A DNA stretch of 64,000 bases, from positions 2,728,001 through 2,792,000 of the forward strand of contig JAPNXP010000008.1 in assembly GCA_028753945.1 (NCBI GenBank), read 5' to 3'. This DNA comes from Hexactinellida sp. DTS-2022 (taxonomy: Eukaryota > Porifera > Hexactinellida). The first letter of the stretch is position 1. The number at the start of each line of letters is the position of its first letter. The notes under the pieces were generated by a model. The model was not told the origin of the DNA and made no database searches. It worked only from the letters and a program-made list of their open reading frames with translations. Below, piece by piece: positions 11,201-25,400 of this stretch. Position numbers and translations under genes: made by a program.

Positions 11201-14200
11201 TAAACGAATCTCTATCTTTATGGACATAATCTTTCCTACTATACAACTGGAGAATATTAGACGGTTTAAGTGCCCTCCAATTTTCCAGGTCTTGACTAAG
11301 CAATACATTATAGTTTTACATCTGTTTGTATAATCCAAAATGGTGTTCAATAAGATCAATTTGTATAATGATGACAATACTTAGGTATTTCCAAGGTCGA
11401 CGGTCAATATTTTAAAAGTTTAGGCAGTGCAATACTTGAATGGTGAAAACTCGTGAAGGTTTGAACTGTTAATTTCCTCATGAACTGGCAAGCTTCCCCA
11501 GACTCTAACCAACGAACTAGAGGAGACATTCAATTAAATCTGGCATCATTATGTATATGTGGCAAGAATCTCAATCCTTGAGACAACTCCCTTCCAAGAG
11601 TTGATTAATCAATCAATGTCCATATTTATCGGTTTTCAAACATCAGCTGATAGAGAGATTCGCAAGGGTTCCACAATTATAACACTTTAACTTGAAGAAA
11701 CTTGTCAATAGTAATAATCTTTTGGACTGAAATCACTACAGTATTTGATGTCAGATTGACAATATAAATGTGACATCAAGGTGCCAAAAATCCATCCTTG
11801 AAGATCTTAATGTGAGATGATTTAGTGATTACCTTATTATAGGAAATTAACGCGCCATGAAATTAACGCGAATTTCTCCAAATCGCGTTAATTTCCTTCG
11901 CGTTAATTTCCATGACCTTAATTTCCTGCTACGTATTTAGCAAAAGTATAATGGCTGACAAACATCCGAGCTACATATTTTCAGATGTGCAACTAGTTTG
12001 AAAGGGTATACCATGTCTATCAAGTAGATTGGAAGCCTATTTGGGCACAATAATAGTATTCAATCAGGAGATTAATAATCCTGAATTTTTTTTGTAAAAT
12101 TTATTCGCGTTAATTTCATGTATTTGAAAATGTTCACCTCCAATTCGCGTTAATTTCATGGAGCGTTAATTTCCTTCGCGTTAATTACATGGCGCGTTAA
12201 TTTCCCATAATAAGGTATGTCATCTAGTTTAGAGACAGTGAATTTTCTCTGTTCTTCTTCGTACAAGTCAACACTGTTTCATTGCATATAATAATATACA
12301 ATAACATACAACATGTTATAGTACAAAACTTTTACATTTAGTACAACTTGACATACTCGGATCTGTAAATCATGCTCCTTTTTGTCTCTATCAAGCCGCT
12401 GATACTTGATAGTGTGATCAATAAGACGATCAGGGCCACCAGGAAGGTATTTAGGTACTGCGCCTTTCTTCAATGTAGCTTTTATTGGTCGCATCTCGTT
12501 TGGCCATCATGTTAAGATAAGTTTGTGTGTCAATGATATGATCAGGATCAAAGTGTTTAGCACAAACGAAAATGTTTTTTAGTGTGTGAAGATCTAGCAT
12601 ATAATTACATAATTACGTATGATTAATTAAAGAGCATCCTTATATGTAGACGGTCTACAGATAAGTTATTTCTTAATTAAAGTATGTAAGTGATGTTAAG
12701 CTTAAAAGGAAAACTGGTAAAGTAATTAATTAAGCTTGTCCAACTAGTAAAGATATACTCACCATCTCTATGCAGAAAACGTTTTCATTTATCGTTTATG
12801 TCTTGCGGCCCAGAAGGAATGTGAAATACTGCAACACCACTATGATCACTATAGTATACATAGCACATCTGGGAGCAGAATTGCAGAACAAGAGTTGGGC
12901 ATGAGTCCAGGATTTAAATAAACAAGGAGCTAGCATTATAAAGGCAAAGTATGATTGAATTAAAGAGAAATTGTAATTAGAATAGCTAATGTTTACATAG
13001 ACGAATCTAGTTAACTATATTTCTAAACCAGATTAGCATTTAGTTTTAATCAAAATATTTATATTTACATTATGGGTATATAAGAAAATCCCCTTTATCT
13101 TATCCCTGGTCCAGGCGCATTTGGCTCAGTGAAATGGCATGTATATAGTAGGCTATGTCTGAAATTAATAATAAACATATCGGAATTTATATACAAGCTG
13201 CGTGCCTCTTTCGGACCAAAAATATCCATGCGGGCTTTTTTCGGGCCGAATAATTCAGTCGCGGGCCGCGGGCCGGACTACGGGTCGGGTTTACATATTA
13301 TTGCGGGCCGAGGGCCGGGCCGCGGTTAGAAATTTCGGCCCGCGTACAACTTCACCATGCGTTTGTGGAGTTGCTCCTGCTTCTCTTGATTCCCCTCCTC
13401 ACCGATTTACGTGATCCCTATTTTCCTCAATGTCGCACTTGGGACACCACACACTGGATCCATATCCCTCTTCTCCAGCTTCACGACCACATATCAATTA
13501 ATTTGGGCAACAGCATTCAGGACACTTGTGTCTTAAGGTTGCAGACAGCACAGTCGAGATTATTGCTAGATGAAGAAGCGGAAGTGAAGGAGAAAGATAC
13601 GAGTCCCACTCTGCAGTTGGCTGTGAGATTACACAGAAATAGGAATCTTGCATGAAAGTGCTCTTTTTGTACGCGTGCACTCTAAAATGGGAATTCAATC
13701 TCATCGATTACGTTGTTCAAATTGGGTTGAGTGAATTCATTATTAAGAATGCCAAAAGCGGTGTACTATTCAAGAAATGGATGGAAGAACACTCAGAGTT
13801 AGGTGGATGGTTGATCTCATCTATAATTCTTTTCAGATCCATATTGCAATATTAGTTAAACTAAGCATGTATACTCTGTTGTTGCCTATCACAATTTCTT
13901 CACAGCTGATAAGCTTAGTTCCCTCGCGCCAAGTTTCTTAGTGGGAGGTAATGTTATTACTGAAGAAATTTTTTGTGTGTACCCATAATCAAGATATACT
14001 CAAATATACACAATAAAATGGAGTATTCGCGAACCACAAAGCATTCTAATAAATTGTAACATTTATATATACGAGCCCTTCGGTCTCGGTCGCTTCGCGA
14101 CGGATCACTCTCTCACAAAAGTCGCTTCGCGACTTTTGTTTGTCGTGTTAGGCACTAAGCAATACAATTAACGGCCGCTTCGCGGCCATTCCCTCCCCAA

Positions 14201-16377
14201 AAGCAATAATATTAATAATGAGTTCACCTGTGGCTAGTAAATTAGAGACTATGACTTAATAACCCGTGCCTAAAATTCATTTTGGGTTGTGATTAGTTAC
14301 TGTAATTTGTTTGGGAAATTATGTTATGTAAGTTATTCTCATTGCTCATTAGTTATTAATTATTAGTTAATTAATAGCTCAATAATTCTTAAGGGTAGCT
14401 CGTTCAGCTATATTAAAACCTTAGCTTGTTAGCTCAAATAAATTGAGACCTGTGTTGGTAAATTATACGCAATTAATTTATTTCAGTAAATTGTATTGCA
14501 AAGTAATTTACCAACTCTGGATTTAATCTCTGCATAATAATGGTTTAAAGATGAGAATAAGACCGCTTCGCGGTCTTATTCTCACCATTAACCATTATTA
14601 TGCAGAGGTAAATTCAGGGTTGCAAAATATTTGATTTAATAGTAATAAACATTTATACATCTCACCATAAACAATTCATTTTGCAGGAGCTGGGTTAGTG
14701 AATTATTTAATTTAATTGATAGCAATAATTAACATAATAAATCTCATCGTTAGGCAGAACTAAAATCCTAGATTACTTAACTTAATTCATTTCTAGTGGA
14801 AATCCTAGGTTCCATTAATAGCCAATATAGGTGTAATAAATAAACAATGCATTAGACTAAGCGCATTCTTGTTAACCAAACAAATCAGAATGATAGTAAT
14901 ATTATGCATACATAATTACTTATGTGATTGACGTAAGCTAAATACATCACGAATAGAATAAACTGATGGAAGCCAAACTGGATTAATCAAGTATGCAATT
15001 TCGGAAATATTGTAGGTGAAGATTAAATTATCAAACCTCAATATGTGCAATGATGCAGCAATTGGAGGTTACATTTTTGTTATTGCTTGGCTCAGATTAA
15101 ATGTGAAAATTATAAAAAATTCTAGAGACATGCAATACATTCTGTTTTATAATGTGACAAAATTATTTGTCGATTGAACCAAAAGTGTAAGAGCTGAATC
15201 CAAATTAGTTCCTACGTGATGTCACATTCCCATAAATGGGTATACGTGTGTCTCATTGTATGTTGTGTTATCATCTAAAATTGTGGGCGAATCGAATAAA
15301 AACTGAAAGAGTTATTCCCAAATATGTGCGTTTATTACGTCATAATCCCGTTATTTCGCTTAGAAAACCAATAGATCGTTGTCAGTGTGTAAAATTACCC
15401 CTGCATGCCAATTTTCAGCTTTCTAGGACTCGTAGTCTTTCCTATTAATTCTGGACAAAAACACACACACAACACACACTTGCATTTTGCTATACCAGTG
15501 TTGGTACGATACACTATTTATGGTTGATTAGTGTAGGGACTAATTAATTAACTGTGTCACAATCAGAAGGAAAATGGGAACTCGTGAACTGCTATCAGGT
15601 GTATAAATTTAGTGTACTTCTAACGCTTTGAATTTTCTACAAATCGGAGCAAAATTGGGAAACTAGTACAAAATATCTGTTTTTCGAAACTGTGACGTCA
15701 TAATCTCGTTATTTTGTTACAAAAACCAATAGATCGTTGTCGCAGTACAAAATTACCCCTGCATGCAAATTTTCACATTTATAGGACTCGTAGTCTTTCC
15801 TATTAATTCTGGACAAACACACACACACACACACATATCCACAACAATTCCGCTTTTAATATACGAGCCCTTCGGTCTCGGTCGCTTCGCGACTTTAGTT
15901 CGTTCGTGTTAGGCACTACGCGATACAATTAACGGCCGCTTCGCGGCCTTTCCCTCCCCAAAAAGCAATCACATTAATAATGAGATTAATAGCTCAATAA
16001 ATTTCAGTTGCACGATAAGAAAGCTCGAATCAAAATAATACTAAAGAAAAACAGGCAATATAATAGACAAATGATTGATTGGTTAAATGAATTAATTTTC
16101 AATTAATCAAATTGGAGCCTCACAAAATATTTCTATTATGCACAATCTATTTATACTAATTGATGAAATCTGCTAATCCATACTAACAAACCCTCGAATT
16201 TAATTGGCTAACAAATGTTGTCACCTTCAAATGTAAATATTTCTCTTCAAAAACCAATAGATCGTTGTCGCAGTACAAAATTACCCCTGTATACAAATTT
16301 TCAGCTTTCTGGGACTCGTAGTCTTTCCAATTAATTCTGGACAAACACACACACAGACAACAATTCCTCTTTAATAT

Positions 16378-16420
<43 letters not shown>

Positions 16421-19400
16421 TAGATTACAGTATTTCCTTGAATAGTATCCCCCCCCCTCGAATAATCGCTCCCCCAAATAGGTCCTAATTATTTTTTGAC
16501 ATTGATATCAAATAAACGCCTCCCTACAATTATTGACTCTCTCAAATGATTATATTCCACAAATATTCGCCATTCTCGAAAATCATAACATTTTCTTGGG
16601 CCTAAATGGGGCTTGAAATCAATAATCGAACCAGCTACTATTCAAGGCAATACGGTATATATTATTACAAATAATATATATATACAGTGCAACCTCTATA
16701 AGTGGGGGAGCATGGGATGGGCAAAATTTGAATTGCCCCCCATTCCTCGGTATATTTTTCAATTGGATAAACACTAGATATGGTCATATTATATAATATG
16801 TACATACAACACACCCAATAAGGTACTTTCTAATTAGTGTTTGTATATTATAACAATTTAGTTAAATGTTGATACGTAAGCAATCTACAGTCTACAATTT
16901 GTTCTACAAACATTAGAGTAGAGTCATCGAAAATATTCGTTCTGTAATATTTCAGAGTGGATTTATTAGAAATGCAGTATAATTTTTAAAGTATTTATTA
17001 GGATTTGTCCATTCCCCTCATTTATAGAAGTCATTTTGTATGGGAATAATAACTCCTTGAAAATTAAGGTCCCCCAATCCCCACTTCTCCGCTCATAGAA
17101 GTTCAGTTGTTTGCAATGAACGAATGTGGGAAAAGATTTCCCCGTTTATAGAGGTTCCCCATTTATAGAGACCCCACTTATAGAGGCTGCACTGTATAAT
17201 ATTTAGATATATTATTTCTAAAAACGTATTTGACAATATAGCTCAAAAACATAAATATTTACCTGGAAGAACAGTAGGCTCGAGAACAACCTCAGGAGAA
17301 TTTGAGAGAGAAAAAAGAGTAAATCCAAAAGCTCGTATGGCCTCTGAACCAGTGTAAGTTTCGCTAGTTAACTCGTTTACAATCCTCCCACCAGCAGATC
17401 CTAAAGCAAAGTCATACATTCCAAGCTGATCTTGATAATATCGAGCAAATGCTTTATCAATGCGATCTGAGTTAATCTCATAGGGTCTGGAAAGATATGT
17501 TATGGTAGAATTGAACAGATCCATCTGTAAGTTCAACTGAAATAATTTATTGTCCAACTCTTCTTGTGTATTGTTATATTGAAATATAATCTTAGAAAAT
17601 TCTAAAAATTTATTCGTGTGTCGTCCAGTCGTACTTTCTAATTGTTCAACACGTGATTTAAGGGAGTCTAGCGTGGTCTTCATGCTTGTCTAAAAAAAAG
17701 ATTGAATGAATCATTTAATCAATATAATTATTCGTTTTGTGAACCCCTAGAAGGCCTTCGGGAACCCGTGGGTTATAATAACATAAGTAATGGATAAACT
17801 TGAAATTTTCTTTTATCAATATCTCTCAGGAAATAAATTAGGAATTGGTAGGACTAAAATTTTATGGGTCGAACGGTGCAGTGGTAGCATAAACAATGTT
17901 CGGAGCCGTTTCGGGGTTTATAAAATGATATAATCAAGCTTACCAGCTTTCATATGCTCACTATCACTATCTTTGCTGTTCTAGCTTAAGAGCTATTAAT
18001 GCCCTTTTTGGAATCATACTAAGATGGTAATGCGGAAATGGTTAGATTTTCAAAATAGGAAATAGTTCGACCTTCATTTTTGTATTGTTGGACCATGGAT
18101 TAGAGCCGGGTTTTTATCTTATCCATGGCGTAGCAACACTAAAATTCGAACAATTTCCCAATTTGGTTTTTCGAACAATTTCCGGTTTTGATTTTCGAAC
18201 CATTTCCACCATACCAATAAATTTATTCTATAATTTAAAAAAATTATACACAATCGATGGATAATTAATAAATAATCGATATAAATCGCATATAATCGAT
18301 AGAAAATCGATAATTAACCATGTATAATTGATAGATTATGAATTTTTTAATGATAAATACGTAGTCTATAAATAATCTATAAATTTATCGATTGAAATCT
18401 ATAAATTTATAGATTTCAATCGATAAATAATGATAAACAATAGATATAAAATTGACAAATAATCGATAAATAATCGATGATTTTTAACGATTATCGATTA
18501 GAATGGAATCATTGGATAGTCAGTCATATCATCGAAATCGATAAACCAAAATTTAAATCGATTGGCAACCCTGAAATTTAAAGCAATTGTATTAAATAAG
18601 GAATTTGTTGACTTAACTTAACTCACCGTGGATATCATAGCTAAGATAATAATCTAATTATATAATTTATATCCATACATAATTAATGAATGGCATTAAA
18701 TTCATAATTTTCATTTGAAGGCATTAATCATTAACCAACCACCAAATATAGTGCCTCCAAAGGAACATTTTGGATTTTTTATATTGTTCTGCACAGAGGC
18801 GGCGCGAAGGTGGGGCCAGGTGGGGCCTGTGCCCCACCTGTGACATAATTATGCCCCTACAAGTGGCGGCTGGCTAGCGCCGCCACTGGTTCTGCATCAG
18901 AGTGGACCATGGGTCAACATTGGTGACCCATGACCCATCTGACCCATCGCCTTTGTGACCCATTGACCCATTGACCCATGACCCATCAAGTAACGCTTTG
19001 ACCCATCGTGATTCCATTGACCCATCAAGTAACGCTTTGAACCATCGTGATTCCATTGACCTTTTTAAATATCTAAACTTTTATGTATACAATCCGACTT
19101 ATAATAAACATATGATGCTTGTCAATCAATTAATTTTGGTAGACTTCTAATACCAAAGAAATACCCTGTAATGTTTCTGGGTTAATTTGATTCGTACTAG
19201 TATAACTGGACGAACATCGAAATTCTAAATAGGTCATGGGTCATGGGTCACAGAGCCGTGATCCATGACCCATCGACCCATGGTCCACTCTGTTCTGCAT
19301 AATAAAGAAAAACACAAATATAATATGCGATGAGTCCACATATTTCTATTCACCACCGACAAACAATTTGAAAAATATAGAATTCCGAAAAATGGTAAAA

Positions 19401-22400
19401 CATACATATTGGTTCAAGATGTTAGGACCCATATGTTAACGTGTTACATACGAAACAATTGGTAAAGTTAGATAACTATATTGCACCATTTCTAAGCTAA
19501 ATGACATTTATTAAATACTAGCGCGCTTCGCTTGCTAAGTCACTTCGCGGCAAACACAACCATAAACCAATCGCGAAGCGGTTGGTATGTGGTTTATACT
19601 TCTAACATAATTATATAGCATAAATAGGCCTAAATATTCATATTTAACAATGTGAAATTTTAATGATTACGTCATCATGCGGTGCAACGATGGAATTTAC
19701 AAGACTCAAGCACTTCGTTATAGTTACTGTAATAATCAAAGGTTGAAACAAGAGAATTAGATTTACAGTTACTAATTTAATCTAAGTGTTAGTAATCAAG
19801 GAAAATTCACACTCAGTTTATGTCAGAAACTAAACTCAATATGTAAATATATATAAATCCATCAGATTCTGAATTTTATTGTGATCGAATGGTCAAATAA
19901 AAAATGGGGGATGAGCATTGAGTTAATAATTTTTTGAGATATTGACCAATCAACTTTTTTAGGTGTTAAATGTGTCCAAAAATTAGTAATGGAAATCCTG
20001 ACCCCAGGTAAATATTAGACGGTCACTCAATACCTTTATGTAAAACTTTAGTTCTTTATCTATAAAGCTGTGGCCAGGGCAGTCAATTGAGGAAAAATCT
20101 AAAATCATAGTTGTGCGGAAATAATTCCTTTTGGAAGCACAATATAGTTGGTGTTTTGCTAATTAATAGTGCCTCCATGATAAAATTATTTATCGTCGCC
20201 TTAAAGGTGTAATCCATTTGACAAAGGTATTTCGGAACGAAACGTGAAGCGTGATATAAAATCGTGATACAGTACACCCTCGATAATCCGAAACCCGCTA
20301 ATCCGAACCCTCGCTAATCCGAACAGGAGAAACCAAAATATTCTTCTAATAAATGTGGGGGTAAAACGGTAAATCGTAAATTGCAATGGAAGTCTAAAAA
20401 ATAAGTATCAGGCAAGTATTTTAACAAAGGTTTGTACAAGTTTGGTTCGGATTATCGAGATTCTCATTTATAGATGCCATATAAAATGCAATACTTCACA
20501 AATCCGAACGAATTCACTAATCGGAACAGAAGATTTTTGAATCGGAACACCTCTGTTCGGATTAGAGAAGGTGCACTGTATATATCCCATGGGTTGCGAA
20601 GCGGTTGGTATATGGTTGGGTTCTGCCGGGAAGCGAACTAGCAAGCGAAGCGGGCTAGTATCTATATATATTGATTCTACAGTATATCTATATAGACTAG
20701 CGCGCCAAACCGCTTCGCGGTTGGTGTGTGGTTTATATACTTCTAACATTGATTATAAAGCGTAAATAGGCCTAAATAGTCAAATTTAACGATGTGAAAT
20801 TTAAGTGATTACGTCATCATGCGATAATGAGTTAGCATTTTGGCAATCTGGTGGGACCAACGTGTCCGCATCATTAATGTGCATATTCTATTAAATTTTC
20901 AGATTTTTATCTCTTAGACGGCGGGAGTTATGTGCGATTAAGTGAATTTTCAGGGTTCTCGAAATGTGACAATGACGTCATAACTTGTCGAGATGTGAGA
21001 AATTTTGAGTAAAAACCTGAACTTGTTATCGGGTGCCAAAAGTTACCCCTATATGTCAAAAATCACATTTGGAAACCGGAAAACCTAATGCTTTTTCATT
21101 TTTAAAAATATTATAACCTCTCAAACTCGAGTTAAAACCCCGAGATCGCGACGTTCCAGTCCTTATCTAAAGGAATCTATGGTTACATCTGATCTATAAC
21201 CCATGATACAGCTATATCGAAAATTAGCTAATAACTCTGTTCAACTGATAAAAACAATATACCAAATCGACCATTTAAATACTGGTCCACTAATAGTCGG
21301 GACTCGGGAGAGTAATACTAATAATAAAGGCAGTTATTTCAATACTGGCCCACTACATAGAAGTCGGTACAGTAAAATACTTACAAACTAACCAAAGCAG
21401 GCACAATAAAAACGTCGTGTTAATATCACATACACGATTCAGTATTACGTAACACAATTCAATTTACGCACCGTAAAAACTATTCACTATCATATAAGTT
21501 TACTTACATGCTAGTGAATCCTTTTACTAACAAAATATTTCATTTTGAAAATACTTATAATGCCTAATCGAATTGAATATATACTATTTGCGTATTTCAT
21601 TAAGCATGATTAAAATATCATCATAGAAGATTAGCAATTAAATTAATGAATTTCTACAATTATAGTCACGAACGACGTATAATTTAGATATTAACCAAGA
21701 GACACTTACATTGAGTTTGTCCTGTTTGGAGTTTATAAAAGTTCTTGCGTCTTGAATAGTTTGATATAGAGTTTGGTGCTGACCTGTGAGAGATAAAGTA
21801 TCCTTCTTGAGAATAGCCAATTCCTAATGAATTAATAATTATAACATTAGATGAGGATTAGGTTGCTTCATTCTGTTTCATAAATGCACAATATTAATAC
21901 TTGTTCCAATTGAAAATGAAGAGTTGGTTAGAAATACTCATAGGTCACTCGGGACTCACTCCATAAGATTAAATTTTATGGAATCAGGCTAATGTTGATA
22001 TATTGGCTTTACTGAAATACCAATAAATCATACTTTCCTGGTAACTCAGTTACAATTGAGTGCATTTTGCAATTTTGAAGAGTTTCGTGTAAATGATGAT
22101 TTGATGCAGTGTGGTATTAAAAGAATTGTAATACAGTGGTTTTCGCCGAATAGCAATATTATACAAGTCTCCCTCGTTTTACGCTGTAGATGCGTTCCTT
22201 GAAACGATGATAAAGAAGAATAAGATAAAATAACAGTTATTCTCATAAAAACCTACATTAAATGAATTGATGCATTCGAAAAAAAAAATTTTTTAATAGA
22301 CAAGAGCCATTCAGTCTCGGTTGCTTTGCGACGGTTCGGCGCTTCATACCTCAATTTACGACCGCTGCGCGGCCTTACTACGCCTTGAAACTAAACATTT

Positions 22401-25400
22401 GAATTATCCATCTCTGTGGTGCATAAAATATATTCCTCATAAAGTCCCACTAATAATGCTATAATACTAAAAGAAAAACATGCAATAGGATAAAAAATAA
22501 TTGATTGGTTATTTTCACTCAATCAGATTGCAGCCTCAGAAAAAATTTCACCTTTAAATGTGAATATTTCTCTTGAAAAAACATTAATTTTCTAGTGAAT
22601 AAATGTAGGAATAATATCTAAATTGTGTATGTAAACTTATTATTCTGATCGATAAACTTGTTTTGAGAGTTCTAGTAAGTATAATCAGAATTAATGCTAG
22701 TAAGAATCTGACTTAAGTTATGTTTCCTTAAATAAAACAATTCTAAATCAAAAAAGTATTTATAAAACCCTCACAAACGGGATGGGAGTGTGCTTCTTCT
22801 GGTTGGCACAGGCCGCACCCAATTTTGGTCTCACAAAACAGTCAATAGTATTGTAATGTATGTTTTAGGGATAACTTATATAATTATAATACATAGCAAT
22901 TAAATTGAATTTCGATATTCAAATTAAAGCAGGCGCGGCACGTCCTTTCGAAAAGTGGTGCGGCGGAGAATTTTACAGTAGTCCGACGACGCCGCACCAG
23001 GTATTTGAATGTGATTCGGTAGGAATAGGCACCGAAAATTATTTGGGGGGGACGGATATATGTTTGGAGGAGGGGGGGGGGGGCATTATTTAGATAAAAT
23101 TTACAATTTTTACAGTTTAAGTTCAGGTACCGTCGACATCGGGATATTTTACACTTAAATTTCTTCAATAAACTAATCAAGCAGTAGGCGTGACCTTCGA
23201 TATATAAGGCCATACCACTGAGTATACCATGGATTACTTAATGTCCATTGATAAATAGGTTATTTATCAATGGACTTAAGTAATCCATGGTATACTCAGT
23301 GAGGGATACGGACAAATGACTACATGGACAAATGACTACGGACAATTTACTACATGGACAAATGGCTACATGGACAAATGACTACATGGACAAATGACTG
23401 TATCTGTATGCTACAGTAGAGTGCGCGTAATGCGGATCCCCGAGCACCTTAGAGATTTATCCGGTTTAGCCGCACTTGATTGTAAATAGTACAATTCTTG
23501 TATATACATATATATTCTACTAAATTTAAAAATAAGTAAGTCAGAATAACATAAAGATATTTAGTCTTGTCTATTTGTTAAGTGTTAATTAATGTGGAAA
23601 CAAATCCATTTTTATATGGAATTGTTGACTGAAGCACCTTCGGGGATCTAATTAATAAGTTTTCTTCGAACAAATACAATGAATAGACGGGAACCAGTCA
23701 ACTCGTACCAATTTTTAGGTCGACTCGTACCAAAGACCAACTGGTACCAGTTATAAACTAGAGTGGATGCCGGTTATAAGAACACCCTGTTAAATACTAA
23801 ACTTAGTTGAAAAATACTAATCTTGATCTTGTTTAATAAAATCCAATAAACCTCAACCAATAAAGATTATAAAATAATATAACTTATTATAACTTATTAA
23901 ATTGTTATAAGTGTTTGAATCAGAAAAATGCGAATAATCATTGAAATTTGAATAGTTTCACTTTGAAGCAGGGTTGCGGGCCCGGTTGCTGTGGGTATTG
24001 GAATCCCATGGAAATTCCCATAGGATTCCCATACGGGATGAGAATGGGAATTTTTGTAGCCTATGGGAATTCCCACATGTGGGAATGCTATGGGTATCTT
24101 GTGGGAATCCTATGGGAATTTCCACAGAATATTAATTAAAAAATCCAAAATTGCAGCCTGTGCCGACGCGTGTTCCTTTGGTGGCACTATATTTTGTTGG
24201 TTGTTTATTGATAGTGCCTCCAAAGGAGCATGCTGTCGGCACAGGCTGCAATTTTTTTTTTTTTTTTGCCAAGTCATCAACGCCTCAAGGTATCAAGAAA
24301 CATTTGTTGATTGGTCCGAGTCACAAGGAACGGTAGAGAAATTTGAAGTTTGTTTTTATCATAAACCATCTAGAGTTTAATGCCATTCATTCATTATGTA
24401 TTGATAATAAGTTACATTATTAGTTATTTATTTTAGCAATGTTATCCATGGTTGGTTGAGTTGAGTTAACAAATTCATTATATTACATTATTTTATTTAA
24501 TCCATTGTATAGTAATACTAGAATTAAATAAAAGCCAGCTGGAATTTATAAGTTAAATCAATATAATTATCGCAAGTTGAATCACTAGAGTAGGATTTAA
24601 CAAGTTAAATCAATATAATTAATACAAGTAGAAACAATAGAATTAGATTTAACACTTTACTGAAATTGAAGTGTGAGTAAACAAAGAAATTTCAACCCCC
24701 ATTTATGGCAGAAATTGACCCCTTTAATGAAAAATTTCTTCTCCCATCAGATGCAGAATTTTATGGTGAATCCAAATATGAAATAAAATTTGGGGGTTTA
24801 GTAAAACATCTTTTTAGTTATGGATCAGACAAATTTTGAAAGGTGTTAAAAATGTGTCAAAAATTTCTTAATCAAAAATCGTTACCCCAGGTGCAAATTA
24901 GACGGTCCCATCGCACCTACATGCAAAGTTTAAGCCCATCAACTATAAAGCTCTGGCCAGGGCACCGTCTACGGAGAAAAAAAAAAAATCCAAAATTGCA
25001 CCATGTGCCGACGCATGTTCCTTTGGTGGCACTATATTTTGTTGGTTGTTTATTGATAGTGCCTCCAAAGGAACATGCTGTCGGCGCAGGCTGCAATTTT
25101 GGATTTTTTTTCGCCAAGTCATCAACGCCCAAGGTGTGAAGAAGCATTTGTTAATTGGTCCGAGTCACAAGGAACGGTAGATAAATTTGAAGTTTGTTTC
25201 TATCTTAAACCATCTTGAGTTTGATGCCATTCATTCATTATGTATTGATAATAAATTATATTATTAGTTATTTATATTAGCATTGTTATCCACGGTTGAG
25301 TTGAATTAAGTCAACAAATTCCTTATATTATATTATTTTATTTAATCCATTGTATGGTAAATTAAATAGAAGCCAGCTGCAATTTATAAGTTAAATCAAT

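Larger units (their letters stand above)
10204..13354 (-). mobile_element. THAP-domain DNA transposon remnant with long inverted ends
   Basis: The ends are imperfect inverted repeats of roughly 260 bp. The left starts CAGAGTTGCACGCGGG and the right ends with the complement of TGAAGTTGTACGCGGG. Both arms carry GCGGGCCG-rich blocks, and further in share CTTATCCCTGGTCC and CAGTGAAATGGC. CCATG abuts both outer edges, a possible 5-bp target duplication. The only recognisable coding part is a decayed THAP domain near the right end. Short minus-strand frames at 11100-11303 and 10591-10887 may be remains of the transposase body, but I cannot assign them. THAP domains are typical of P-like elements, but some of the ends look hAT-like, so the superfamily is unsettled. 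A mariner-like MITE sits inside at 11832-12215. Confidence 0.62.

Noticed and set aside
10591-11377. Minus-strand open frames as a host gene
   Set aside because: They lie within the inverted arms of the THAP transposon, have stops between parts and no recognisable domain; at most they are transposase remnants.
13365-13704. Minus-strand CxxCC and WCPKC pairs suggesting a zinc finger
   Set aside because: The cysteines fall in a short stretch broken by a stop, with no family match, no splice context and no conserved neighbour.
16740-17190. Possible promoter or enhancer upstream of SUN exon 3
   Set aside because: The repeated TTATAGAGG motifs are subterminal repeats of a TA-flanked MITE within an intron.
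17865-17935. tRNA-like stretch (GGTGCAGTGGTAGCAT...TTCGGAGCC)
   Set aside because: It resembles an A box, but there is no convincing B box or cloverleaf, so I did not call a tRNA or SINE.
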